From contig JAFTOU010000018.1 of the NCBI GenBank assembly GCA_017463615.1, positions 124,001-188,000 on the forward strand: a DNA stretch of 64,000 nucleotides, written 5' to 3'. Position numbers and translations under genes: made by a program. Positions within the stretch are counted from its first letter, which is position 1, and every line of letters starts with the position of its first letter. Shown here one piece after another: positions 34,550 through 43,154 of the stretch. Under the pieces are notes generated by a model that saw nothing but the letters and a program-made list of their open reading frames with translations, had not been told where the DNA came from and did not search any database. This stretch comes from Alistipes sp. Its GTDB lineage: Bacteria; Bacteroidota; Bacteroidia; Bacteroidales; Rikenellaceae.

Positions 34550-35700
34550 TATTTCAGTATATTAGGTACATTATTCAAAACCTCTTCAGAGGCGCAAAGG
34601 CTAAGGCGCATATAGCCATTGCCCTCACTTCCGAAGATACCACCCGGGGTCAGGAAGATACCCTTCTCATAGAGCAGCATATCGCAAAAGTCGTAACAAC
34701 TCACACCCTCGGGCAGGCGTCCCCAGAGGAAAAGACCCGCCTGATTGTCATCATACTCAAGCCCCAGAACATCAAAGATAGCCTTGCCGATACGCTCGCG
34801 ACGGTAGTACATCTCGTTCTGCGACTCGTACCACTCCGCCCCCAGCTCTAACGCCGTAGCGGCAGCCAGTTGCAGAGGCAGGAACATACCCGAGTCCATA
34901 TTACTCTTAAAGCGGAGCACCTCCGTAATTCGCTCCTCTGCAGCGGCAAGCATACCCACGCGCCAGCCCGCCATATTATGGCTCTTGCTCAGCGAGTTGA
35001 GCTCCATAGCCACCTGCTTAGCGCCCTCAACCTGCAGTAGGCTTACAGGGTTGCTGTTGCGGATAAAGCCGTATGGGTTATCGTTGAGCAGCAGTATAGA
35101 GTGCTGGCGACAGAAATCTACGATACGAGCCAAATCCTCAAGCGTAGCCACAGCGCCCGTAGGCATATGTGGGTAGTTGATAATCATCATCTTAACACCA
35201 GAGGTATCAATCTTCTCAAGCTGTGGCAGCCAACCGCCCTCAGCCGTAAGGGCATAAGGAGTAGGAATACCCCCTGCGAGGTTTACCGCCGAGGTATATG
35301 TCGGGTAGCCCGGATTTGGAACAAGCACCTTATCGCCCGCATTAAGATAGGTCATGCAGATGTGCATAATACCCTCCTTAGAGCCAATGAGAGGCATAAC
35401 CTCGCCCTGAGGGTCAAGCTCTACGCCAAACTTTGCGCCATACCAGCGAGCAAAAGCCTCGCGGAGCTCCGCAGCGCCCTTATAAGATTGGTAGCCGTGC
35501 GTTGTAGCCTTAGCACTCTCCGCAGCAAGGCGAGCGGTAACCGATGGATGCGGTGGCATATCGGGGCTACCGATACCGAGCGAGATGATACTCTTGCCAG
35601 CCTTGCGCAGCTCGTCTATCTCGCGTAGCTTACGGGAGAAGTAGTACTCGCCTACACTATCAAGGCGGTGTGAGAGCGATGGAGAGAAGGTGTTACTCAT
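34549..35700 (-). CDS. PLP-dependent aromatic aminotransferase (class I/II)
   Basis: 383 residues of the aspartate-aminotransferase fold. The PLP Lys is in LNSLSKSHNMAGWRVG. Other fold residues are PNPGYPTY, INYPHMPTGA and LNDNPYGF. It lies between pheA and tyrA, so it most likely transaminates phenylpyruvate and 4-hydroxyphenylpyruvate (or prephenate) to finish Phe and Tyr. It overlaps pheA by ATGA. An older annotation as LL-diaminopimelate aminotransferase-like is possible from fold similarity; context favours the aromatic role. Confidence 0.85.
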   Translation of the reverse strand: MSNTFSPSLSHRLDSVGEYYFSRKLREIDELRKAGKSIISLGIGSPDMPPHPSVTARLAAESAKATTHGYQSYKGAAELREAFARWYGAKFGVELDPQGEVMPLIGSKEGIMHICMTYLNAGDKVLVPNPGYPTYTSAVNLAGGIPTPYALTAEGGWLPQLEKIDTSGVKMMIINYPHMPTGAVATLEDLARIVDFCRQHSILLLNDNPYGFIRNSNPVSLLQVEGAKQVAMELNSLSKSHNMAGWRVGMLAAAEERITEVLRFKSNMDSGMFLPLQLAAATALELGAEWYESQNEMYYRRERIGKAIFDVLGLEYDDNQAGLFLWGRLPEGVSCYDFCDMLLYEKGIFLTPGGIFGSEGNGYMRLSLCASEEVLNNVPNILK

Positions 35701-36542
35701 AGTTCAAAGTCGGTATTTTTGTTGTACACTCCGTAGATATGCACCTCCACACCCTTAGTGCGCATACGCTCAAGTGCGGTAGAGAGGGCGTCGGAGTTGT
35801 CAAACTCCATATCTACATGAAACATATAGTGGAACGGCTGGTCGGCAATCGGGTAGGACTGCAACTTGGTCATATTGATATCCAACCCCTCCATAGCCCC
35901 CAGGGTATCGTATAGCGAGCCCGAGGTATCTGGCACCTTGAAGTAGAGCGAGGCCTTATTGCCCGCACAGCTTGACGCTGAAGGCTCAAAAACGGCGCGG
36001 TCGCAACGCTCCAAGATAAGGAAACGGGTGTAGTTGTTGCGGTTGGTATGGATATCTGCCGCCACAATATCAAGGTCAAAGAGTTCGGCTGCCAATGCCC
36101 CCGCTACGGCTGCAGTTGTACGTGAGCCGCTACGCTGAAGTTCAGCAGCGCTGAGTGCTGTATCGGCACTCTCTACAAGTCGCCAGCCGTGAGCGTCAAG
36201 GTAGTCGGCACACTGTAGCAGAGCCATCTGGTGCGACTCCACCTCGCGGATATCCTCAAGGCGCACGCCACGATTTACCATCAGGTTTTGGCGAATCTGG
36301 AGATAAATCTCGCCCGTAATATGGACATTGCATCGCTGGAGGATGTTGTAATTGGGGAGTATAGAGCCCGCGATAGAGTTCTCTATAGCCATAACGCCAT
36401 AGTCTACCTCGCCACTCTCCACGGCACGAGCCACAGCGCGGAAGGTATCGCACGGAAGTATCTCTACCGCTGCACCCTCGTACTGCTGCGCTGCGATGTG
36501 GTGGAACGAGCCTGCATATCCCTGTATTGCTACCTTTTTCAT
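35697..36542 (-). CDS. pheA: Prephenate dehydratase with ACT domain
   Basis: 281 residues without a fused chorismate mutase (that activity is on the DAHP synthase). The PDT domain spans 1-~185 (IQGYAGSFHHIAAQQY, GVMAIENSIAGSI, ESHQMALLQC, TTAAVAGALAAELF, NNYTRFLIL). The ACT domain spans ~195-275, with the turn KLQSYPI where proteobacterial enzymes have ESRP. It makes phenylpyruvate. It is the first gene of the Phe/Tyr operon, 10 nt after the attenuator terminator, and is translated from ATG 36542. Confidence 0.94.
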   Translation of the reverse strand: MKKVAIQGYAGSFHHIAAQQYEGAAVEILPCDTFRAVARAVESGEVDYGVMAIENSIAGSILPNYNILQRCNVHITGEIYLQIRQNLMVNRGVRLEDIREVESHQMALLQCADYLDAHGWRLVESADTALSAAELQRSGSRTTAAVAGALAAELFDLDIVAADIHTNRNNYTRFLILERCDRAVFEPSASSCAGNKASLYFKVPDTSGSLYDTLGAMEGLDINMTKLQSYPIADQPFHYMFHVDMEFDNSDALSTALERMRTKGVEVHIYGVYNKNTDFEL

Positions 36543-36551
36543 AATTCAATC

Positions 36552-36579
36552 AAAAAAGCCGTTCCAGCAAGGAACGGCT
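36552..36579 (-). terminator. Attenuator terminator of the pheA operon
   Basis: On minus: AGCCGTTCC, loop TTGCT, GGAACGGCT, then six T, ending 10 nt before pheA. Its 5' arm can instead pair with the antiterminator segment at 36608-36616. Confidence 0.85.
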
Positions 36580-36607
36580 ATATACATTATTTAATTGCAC
36601 ACGGGTT

Positions 36608-36616
36608 ACCGCTCCT
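36608..36616 (-). promoter_or_regulatory. Antiterminator segment of the pheA leader
   Basis: Minus-strand AGGAGCGGT begins directly after the leader stop codon and can pair over 9 bp (two G-U) with GCCGTTCCT of the terminator. A ribosome ending the leader would cover it; a ribosome stalled at the Phe/Tyr codons would leave it free. Confidence 0.7.
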
Positions 36617-36676
36617 CTAATCCTTGTTGTTAAAGAAGTAAGAATAAAAGTAACCAAAAAATCGTGAGCTCTGCAT
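36617..36676 (-). CDS. Phe/Tyr-rich leader peptide of the pheA operon
   Basis: 19 codons plus TAG: MQSSRFFGYFYSYFFNNKD, with five Phe and three Tyr among positions 6-15. AAAGG lies 3-7 nt before the ATG as a ribosome site, and the start is about 20 nt after the -7 box. It is followed at once by the antiterminator and then the terminator. This is the arrangement of a transcription attenuator in which slow decoding of Phe (and Tyr) codons, caused by scarce charged tRNA, lets polymerase read into pheA-aminotransferase-tyrA-aroG. It is too short for routine gene callers. Confidence 0.85.
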   Translation of the reverse strand: MQSSRFFGYFYSYFFNNKD

Positions 36677-36696
36677 AACCTTTATCGTTTATAACA

Positions 36697-36727
36697 CAAA
36701 ATTAGTAAAAATTTTTCAGAATCCAAA
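36697..36727 (-). promoter_or_regulatory. Promoter of the pheA attenuator and operon
   Basis: Minus-strand TTTG (36724-36727), exactly 19 nt, then TAATTTTG (36697-36704). The -33 box lies inside the last codons of argH, so the Phe/Tyr operon has its own promoter despite following the arginine operon closely. Confidence 0.8.
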
Positions 36728-38011
36728 TTTTTCTAAAACTTTATTCATCTTTTCTGCAATTTTATCGTTGCATAGGTTGCCAATACTACCCTCGTGGGTG
36801 TGGTGTACCTCGCGCGTAGGGGTATACTCGCCACGCTGCACCTGCATACCTACCTCGCGGTAAGCATCGCGGAACGGCACGCCCGAGAGCGCCAGACGAT
36901 TGACATCCTCAACGGTAAAGAGGTAGTTGTAACGCTCGTCATCCAGAATATTGTCACGAATAATAATGTGCTGCAGCATAAAGTCGCACATATCAAGACA
37001 CTGACAGAGCGTAGTGGTTGCAGGGAAGATGATATCCTTGAGCAGCTGCAGGTCGCGGTGATAACCCAGAGGCAGGTTTGTTGTCAGCAGCGAAATCTCG
37101 TTTGGCACGCCCTGCAGTCGGTTGCACTTGCCACGCATAATCTCAAACACATCGGGGTTCTTCTTGTGTGGCATAATGCTTGAGCCCGTAGTCAGCTCAT
37201 CCGGGAAGGAGATAAAGCCGTAGTTCTGACACATAAACAGGCAGACATCCATAGCAAACTTACCCAGCGTAGATGCTACCGAGGCGATAGCGTATGCCGC
37301 TGCGCGTTCGGTCTTGCCGCGACTCATCTGCGCAGCGACAACATTGTAGTGTAGCGTAGCAAAGCCCATCAGCTCCGTAGTCATCGTTCTATTGAGCGGG
37401 AACGAGGAGCCATAACCAGCCGCCGAGCCTAATGGGTTTTGGTTGGCGATATTATACGCCGCAACGACCATCTCCATATCATCTACCAGCGACTCGGCGT
37501 AGGCACCAAACCACAGACCAAACGACGAAGGCATAGCCACCTGCAGGTGGGTATAGCCTGGCATAAGTGTATGTTTGTGCTGCTCGCTAAGGCTCTGCAG
37601 ACGGTGGAAGAGGTTTACCATACGCTCCGAGAGGGTCTTCATCTGGTCGCGCATAAAGAGCTTCAAATCAACAAGCACCTGGTCATTGCGCGAGCGACCC
37701 GAGTGAATCTTCTTGCCCAAATCGCCCAACTTGCGCGTCAGCAGCAGCTCCACCTGAGAGTGGACATCCTCAACGCCATCCTCAATGATAAACTCGCCAC
37801 GCTCAATACTCTGCGCGATATTTTCTAACTCTGCCAACAACACTGGCAACTCGTCACTACCGATAAGGCCGATACTCTCCAACATACGGATGTGGGCCAT
37901 AGAGCCCTGAACATCGTAGCGAGCAAGGCTCAAGTCAAGCTCGCGGTCATTACCTACTGTAAACTGCTCAATCAATTTATCTGGCTCAAAGCCCTTATTC
38001 CAAAGTTTCAT
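36716..38011 (-). CDS. argH: Argininosuccinate lyase
   Basis: 431 residues from ATG 38011 (a TTG two codons upstream is in frame). Fumarase/aspartase superfamily. The signature loop with catalytic Ser is GSSIMPHKKNPD, and HSGRSRNDQV and TLMPGYTHLQ are further active-site segments. It splits argininosuccinate into arginine and fumarate. It is the last gene of the arginine operon and overlaps the argE-like gene by 17 nt. Confidence 0.95.
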   Translation of the reverse strand: MKLWNKGFEPDKLIEQFTVGNDRELDLSLARYDVQGSMAHIRMLESIGLIGSDELPVLLAELENIAQSIERGEFIIEDGVEDVHSQVELLLTRKLGDLGKKIHSGRSRNDQVLVDLKLFMRDQMKTLSERMVNLFHRLQSLSEQHKHTLMPGYTHLQVAMPSSFGLWFGAYAESLVDDMEMVVAAYNIANQNPLGSAAGYGSSFPLNRTMTTELMGFATLHYNVVAAQMSRGKTERAAAYAIASVASTLGKFAMDVCLFMCQNYGFISFPDELTTGSSIMPHKKNPDVFEIMRGKCNRLQGVPNEISLLTTNLPLGYHRDLQLLKDIIFPATTTLCQCLDMCDFMLQHIIIRDNILDDERYNYLFTVEDVNRLALSGVPFRDAYREVGMQVQRGEYTPTREVHHTHEGSIGNLCNDKIAEKMNKVLEKFGF

Positions 38012-39089
38012 TTGCAAGCCCTTTTAGTATGGATTTATAAATGGTAATACCATTCTCAATCTCTGATATTTTAATATATTCATCTGCCGTATGAGAGCGC
38101 GAACTCTCCCCTACGCCAATCTTGAGTGCCGGCATACCCGACATAAGCGCCCTATCCGATGTGGTTGGCGAGATAAAGCACTCGCAACCCGCAGCCACAG
38201 CGGCACGCACAAGCGGATGGGACTGAGATATTGCCGAGGCACGCACGCGGGTAGAGCGCGGAGTGAGCACCGAGTGGCGCACAGCACCCTGCAGCAGCTC
38301 TACGGTCTGCTCGTTGGTATAGGCATCGGTAGTGCGGACATCCACCACAAAGCGGCAAGTATCTGGCACAATATTGTGCTGCGTACCCGCTGCAATCTGG
38401 GTAACTGATAGTTTTATATCGCCCAGCACGCTGCTAACTCTCTCAAACTTATATGCGCGGAGGAGCTCTATATCCTCCAGAGCCTTATAGAGGGCGTTAT
38501 CACCCTCGTCTCGTGCAGCGTGACCGCTCCTGCCCGTAGCAACACCATCAAGGACAACAAGTCCCCTCTCGCCAACGGCTGCCTGCATAGCTGTAGGCTC
38601 GCCGACGATAACCATATCTATCTTGATACCAAGGCGATTAAACTCCGCAAGCATTGCACGCATACCCCTCTCCCCCATTGTCTCCTCCTCGGCAGTGATG
38701 GCAAGGATGAGGTTAAATGGCAAATCGGTAGTATCGCTGTAGTGCGAAAAGAGTGCAATAAGGCTCACCACAGAGCCTCCGGCGTCGTTGCTACCAAGAC
38801 CCAGTATCTTGCCATCCTCCACAACACCGCAGTATGGGTCAAAGGTATATCCCCCTGCAGGCTTTACCGTATCGTGGTGGGAGTTGAGCAGTAGGGTCGG
38901 CTTACGGCTATCAAAGCCCTCGGAGAGCACCCACACATTATTGTGGTGGCGGGAGACCTTAGCGCCATGCTCCGCAAGGAAGTCAGACAATATATCCGCC
39001 GTACCCTGCTCACTACCAGAAACGGAGGGCGTTGCAACCAACTTGCACAGCAGAGCCACACAACTATCAACCGAAACGACTCTCATCAC
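37995..39089 (-). CDS. argE: M20-family N-acyl-ornithine deacylase (ArgE-type)
   Basis: 364 residues. Zn-site motifs of M20 deacylases: NSHHDTVKP (His, Asp), GLGSNDAGGS (bridging Asp), AEEETMGERG (Glu-Glu), and ESSRSHTADEYIKISEIENG (C-terminal His). In the context of a succinylornithine-type transcarbamylase it should remove the acyl group (probably succinyl) from N-acylcitrulline, giving citrulline. The start overlaps argB by ATGA; a second ATG follows at once (39086). Confidence 0.85.
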   Translation of the reverse strand: MMRVVSVDSCVALLCKLVATPSVSGSEQGTADILSDFLAEHGAKVSRHHNNVWVLSEGFDSRKPTLLLNSHHDTVKPAGGYTFDPYCGVVEDGKILGLGSNDAGGSVVSLIALFSHYSDTTDLPFNLILAITAEEETMGERGMRAMLAEFNRLGIKIDMVIVGEPTAMQAAVGERGLVVLDGVATGRSGHAARDEGDNALYKALEDIELLRAYKFERVSSVLGDIKLSVTQIAAGTQHNIVPDTCRFVVDVRTTDAYTNEQTVELLQGAVRHSVLTPRSTRVRASAISQSHPLVRAAVAAGCECFISPTTSDRALMSGMPALKIGVGESSRSHTADEYIKISEIENGITIYKSILKGLANETLE

Positions 39090-39856
39090 AACATTATCTT
39101 TGTGCCACTTGGGCAGTTAAGCTCCTCCGAGTGCTTGATAGTTACCACCTTCACACCACTCTCAAGGGCGCGAAAAGCACCATCAATCTTAGGTATCATA
39201 CCCTTATTTACAACCCCATCGGCAAGCAGTTCCTTGTAGCTCTGCGGACGAATCTCGGCGATAACCGAGTCGGGGTCATCTATATCTGCCATAACACCGC
39301 GCTTCTCAAAGCAGAAGACAAGCTCTGTATCAGTCTTTTGCGCCAGAGCAACAGCCACAGCCGAAGCCACAGAGTCGGCATTGCAGTTGAGCAGCGTGCC
39401 CGCGCCATCGTGCATAATAGAGCAGAATACCGGCACTACGCCACGCTCGGTAAGCGAGAGTATAAACTCAGCATCTACACCCTCTACAGAAATATCGCCC
39501 ACAAAGCCGAAGTCTATAGGTTTTGCTGCACGGCGTGTAGCGCGAACAACTCCGCCATCAGCACCCGAGAGTCCGATAGCGTTGCACCCCGCAGCCTGCA
39601 ACATAGCCACCACGCGCTTATTTACAAGACCCGCATAGACCATCGTAACAACATCAAGCGTATCGCGGTCGGTCACGCGGCGACCATCTATCATCGTGGT
39701 TGGAATCTCCAACTTCTCGGCAAGGCGTGTGGCGAGTTTTCCGCCGCCATGCACCAGCACCTTAGCACCCTCAATAGCGGCGAAATCGGCAACAAAGCGC
39801 TCCAGTGCAGCCTCGTTGTCAATAACATTACCGCCTATCTTTACAACCTTAATCAT
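39086..39856 (-). CDS. argB: N-acylglutamate kinase (ArgB)
   Basis: 256 residues of the amino-acid kinase fold: VKIGGNVIDN (phosphate loop), VLVHGGGKLATRLAEKL, GLSGADGGVVRA and INCNADSVASAVA-like segment LLNCNADSVASAV. It phosphorylates N-acetyl- or N-succinyl-glutamate, the second step of arginine synthesis. In Bacteroidales with the succinyl pathway the succinyl substrate is expected. It overlaps argF' by 8 nt. Confidence 0.93.
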   Translation of the reverse strand: MIKVVKIGGNVIDNEAALERFVADFAAIEGAKVLVHGGGKLATRLAEKLEIPTTMIDGRRVTDRDTLDVVTMVYAGLVNKRVVAMLQAAGCNAIGLSGADGGVVRATRRAAKPIDFGFVGDISVEGVDAEFILSLTERGVVPVFCSIMHDGAGTLLNCNADSVASAVAVALAQKTDTELVFCFEKRGVMADIDDPDSVIAEIRPQSYKELLADGVVNKGMIPKIDGAFRALESGVKVVTIKHSEELNCPSGTKIML

Positions 39857-40823
39857 TACAAGAAACGGTTTCTAAACTCTCCAAAAGTCGTTTGATTACC
39901 ACCTGAGCCGAAATCTCGCGATTGGCAGCCTCTGGGATTACAAGGCTACGCTCAGACTCTATAACCTCGTCAGTAACAATCATATTACGACGCACAGGCA
40001 GGCAGTGCATAAAGTAGGCGTTATTCGTCAGCGCCATCTTCTGGCTATCTACAGTCCAGTCGCGGTCTACGCTGAGCACCTGACCGTAGTTCTCGTCCGC
40101 AAAGGCAGACCAGTTCTTAGCATAGATAAAGTCTGCACCCTCAAAAGCCTTGCGCTGGTCGTACTCAATCTGCTCGGAGCGAACAAAGCGCGGGTCAAGC
40201 TCATAACCCACAGGATGTGTCACAACAAGCTCATAGTCGGCAGCGTTCATCCACTCGGCAAAGGAGTTTGGCACAGCCTGAGGCAGAGCCTTTGGATGTG
40301 GCGCCCATGTAAGGACAACCTTCGGGCGGGCAGTGGTCTTATACTCCTCAATGGTGATAAGGTCGGCAAAGCTCTGCAGCGGATGTCCCGTAGCTGCCTC
40401 CATAGAGAATACTGGGCGACCAGAGTACTTTATAAACTGCTCCACAACGCGCTCCTGATAGTCCTCCTCCTTATTTTTCAGACCCGCAAACGAGCGCACA
40501 CCGATAATATCGCAGTAGCTACCCATAACAGGTATAGCCTCCAGCAGGTGCTCCGCCTTATCGCCATCCATAACCACGCCGCGCTCGGTCTCTAACTTCC
40601 ACGCACCCTGATTTACATCCAGCACCATAACATTCATACCCAGATTCATAGCTGCCTTCTGCGTAGAGAGGCGGGTACGGAGCGAGGAGTTGAAGAATAT
40701 CATCAGCAGGGTCTTATTTCGTCCCAGCTCGGTATAAGCGAAGCGATTTTTCTTTATCTCAAGCGCCTCGGCAACCGCAGCGTTAAGGTCGCCAATATCG
40801 GCTACATTTGTAAACTTTTTCAT
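39849..40823 (-). CDS. argF': N-succinylornithine-type carbamoyltransferase
   Basis: 324 residues. Carbamoyl-phosphate loop SSLRTR (46-51), HPLQ and HCLPVRR active-site segments. It closely matches the Bacteroides fragilis N-succinyl-L-ornithine transcarbamylase as I remember it (KKF...DIGDL, LGRNKTLLMIFFNSSLRTR, NQGAWKLETERGV, TWAPHP). The residue reported to set acyl specificity is Pro90 there and Glu in acetylornithine enzymes. It is Ala here (MDGDKAEHL), which still predicts succinylornithine because Ala at the equivalent site was reported to accept it. Confidence 0.9.
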   Translation of the reverse strand: MKKFTNVADIGDLNAAVAEALEIKKNRFAYTELGRNKTLLMIFFNSSLRTRLSTQKAAMNLGMNVMVLDVNQGAWKLETERGVVMDGDKAEHLLEAIPVMGSYCDIIGVRSFAGLKNKEEDYQERVVEQFIKYSGRPVFSMEAATGHPLQSFADLITIEEYKTTARPKVVLTWAPHPKALPQAVPNSFAEWMNAADYELVVTHPVGYELDPRFVRSEQIEYDQRKAFEGADFIYAKNWSAFADENYGQVLSVDRDWTVDSQKMALTNNAYFMHCLPVRRNMIVTDEVIESERSLVIPEAANREISAQVVIKRLLESLETVSCND

Positions 40824-40835
40824 AACTATATCGTT

Positions 40836-42014
40836 TTATTTTCCTATCCAAGTAAGTTTGCGCCACAGAGCCTCAAATGGTCCGTGCGAGTGTCGCGAAA
40901 GCCACCAGCGGCAGAAGAGGTACTGCAGTGCAATGCACGCCACGCCAATCAGCAGGCTGGATGTATGGCCCGAGTAGCGGTACATTCCAAGTCCCCAATT
41001 ATAGAACACAAAACCGCCAATAATGGACTGGCTAAGGTAGTTGGTAAGGCTCATCTTGCCATACGGGGCGATAGGCGCAAGCACCTTTTTGACCCCAGTG
41101 CGGTAGTAAAGAAGTACCACCCCAGAGACATAGAAGAGCATCATAGCGAGGTTTTTCCACATATTAAGCATCACCTCCAAGCTACTCTGCACGCAGGCTA
41201 TATCCACCATGTCTGGCACTATCTTATAGAGCGGGTAGAGCAGTGCAAAGGCACAGAGCGAGCCTACGAGTATGCGCTTCCAAATCTGCACATTGTCACC
41301 CTCGTCATAGAACAGTCGCTTGCGACCCAAGAAGATACCGAGCAGAAAGAGCGAGATGGTCTGCGTTGCCCTGCCGTGCTCAATAGCCCACGCGAAGTTC
41401 ACCGCAAAACCCTTCTCAATACCCTTCACAGCCACATCAAGCCACGAACCCTCCGCCTGAGCGGGCAGTATAGCCTTAAATAGTTCGCCAGAGCCCAAGT
41501 CAAGCGATGTGGTAGTAGGGTCAATAAGCCCCATAACAATATAGGCAATCTCTACGGGCTGCAGAGTGAATAGTATCAACGCCGCGACAAGCAGCTTATT
41601 ACTTGCGCGAACAAATGGCACTACAAGCACGCCACAGACGGCATAGAGGGTAAGTATATCGCCATTATAGAATAGCAAATCAAAGAGTCCGAACATCATC
41701 AGCAGCACCATTCGCCACAGAAAGCGAGGGCGAAAATCTGCGCCCTGCTGTGCCTGATTATCGTGCTGGATATAGAGGCTTAGACCGAAGAGCATGGAGA
41801 ATATCGCATACATCTTTCCCGCAAGCAGGAAGAATGTCGTATCCCACACACACTGATTGAGGCTTGCCATAAATGCACTTGATGGCTCAGGAAAGATGTA
41901 GAAGTTCAGCTGCTCAATAAAGTGTATGAGCACAATGCCACCAATAGCGATACCACGCAGGATATCGGCTACATCTATTCTTGTATTGGGTTTCAACGAT
42001 GGTGTGTAGGTCAT
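40836..42014 (-). CDS. DUF418 (YeiB-type) membrane protein
   Basis: 392 residues with about 10 hydrophobic segments. N-terminal VADILRGIAIGGIVLIHF and C-terminal APYGKMSLTNYLSQS and GPFEALWRKLT are DUF418/YeiB signatures. The family is related to membrane acyltransferases and has no assigned substrate. It is embedded between argD and argF' in the arginine operon (gaps of 15 and 12 nt), an unusual place. It could handle an intermediate or acyl group, or simply be a passenger; the sequence does not decide. Confidence 0.8.
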   Translation of the reverse strand: MTYTPSLKPNTRIDVADILRGIAIGGIVLIHFIEQLNFYIFPEPSSAFMASLNQCVWDTTFFLLAGKMYAIFSMLFGLSLYIQHDNQAQQGADFRPRFLWRMVLLMMFGLFDLLFYNGDILTLYAVCGVLVVPFVRASNKLLVAALILFTLQPVEIAYIVMGLIDPTTTSLDLGSGELFKAILPAQAEGSWLDVAVKGIEKGFAVNFAWAIEHGRATQTISLFLLGIFLGRKRLFYDEGDNVQIWKRILVGSLCAFALLYPLYKIVPDMVDIACVQSSLEVMLNMWKNLAMMLFYVSGVVLLYYRTGVKKVLAPIAPYGKMSLTNYLSQSIIGGFVFYNWGLGMYRYSGHTSSLLIGVACIALQYLFCRWWLSRHSHGPFEALWRKLTWIGK

Positions 42015-42029
42015 AGGCGCAAGAGGTTA

Positions 42030-43154
42030 TTATGCCAGCAGCTGCTTAAAGTTTTCAAGGAACACATCGGCCTGCGCCCTTGTTAGTGTCAATGCAGGAA
42101 GCAGACGCACCGTAGTTGCTCCCGCGCCACCAGTGAATATGTGGCGCTCAAAGAGCAGCTTACGACGAAGCTCAGCTGCTGAGCCGTTAATCTCTATACC
42201 TATCATAAGTCCCCTACCACGCACCTGAACAATCTGCGGAATCTTCTTGAGCTCCGAGATAAGGTAGTCGCCCACACTGCGGGCATTCTCAACCAGATTC
42301 TCGCTCTCAATAACCTCCAGCACAGCGATAGCTGCTGCGCAAGCGAGGTGGTTACCGCCAAAGGTTGTACCCAGCATACCGTACCAAGGCTTAAAGTGCG
42401 GTGCGATAATCACGCCACCCATCGGGAAGCCGTTGGCAATACCCTTAGCCACGGTGATAATATCGGCACGGATGCCAGAGTGCTGGTGTGCAAAGAAGTC
42501 GCCACTACGACCATAGCCCGACTGAATCTCGTCGGCAATAAGCACCACACCATACTTAGTAGTGACCTCGCGCAGGGCAACGAAGAAGTCGTCTGACGGG
42601 CAGTGGATACCTGCCACGCCCTGAATGCCCTCAATAATTACGGCGCAGAACTCGCCCGTAGAGAGCTTTGCCTCCACAGCCTCAATATCGCCCAGCGGAA
42701 CAAACTCCACATTCTCAGTGCGGTTAAATGGAGCGACAATCTTTGGATTATCTGTCGCCGCAACAGCTCCCGAAGTACGACCGTGGAAGGCAGCCTTGAA
42801 GGCAAGCAGCTTGCTCTTACCCGTATGGAACGAGGCGAGCTTTATGGCATTCTCGTTTGCCTCCGCACCCGAGTTGCAGAGAAAGAGCGAGTAGTCTGCA
42901 TAGCCACTCACCCTGCCCAACTTCTCCGCCAGGGTGGTCTGCAGGCTATTCTGCACAGAGTTTGAGTAGAAACCCAGACGGGCAACCTGCTCAGAGATTG
43001 CCGCCACATAGTGCGGATGTGCGTGACCGATACTAATCACCGCATGGCCGCCATAGAGGTCCAGATACTCCGTACCCTCGCTATCGTAAACATAGTTTCC
43101 ACATCCGCGAACGGGCTCAACCTCGTAGAGCGGATAGACATCAAACATCTTCAT
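42030..43154 (-). CDS. argD: N-acylornithine aminotransferase
   Basis: 374 residues, class III PLP aminotransferase. LIADEIQSGYGRSG carries the Asp that contacts PLP and VAKGIANGFPMGG contains the PLP Lys. GTTFGGNHLACAAA is a further family block. It converts N-acylglutamate semialdehyde to N-acylornithine. Translation is coupled to argC (TAATG overlap at 43154). Confidence 0.93.
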   Translation of the reverse strand: MKMFDVYPLYEVEPVRGCGNYVYDSEGTEYLDLYGGHAVISIGHAHPHYVAAISEQVARLGFYSNSVQNSLQTTLAEKLGRVSGYADYSLFLCNSGAEANENAIKLASFHTGKSKLLAFKAAFHGRTSGAVAATDNPKIVAPFNRTENVEFVPLGDIEAVEAKLSTGEFCAVIIEGIQGVAGIHCPSDDFFVALREVTTKYGVVLIADEIQSGYGRSGDFFAHQHSGIRADIITVAKGIANGFPMGGVIIAPHFKPWYGMLGTTFGGNHLACAAAIAVLEVIESENLVENARSVGDYLISELKKIPQIVQVRGRGLMIGIEINGSAAELRRKLLFERHIFTGGAGATTVRLLPALTLTRAQADVFLENFKQLLA

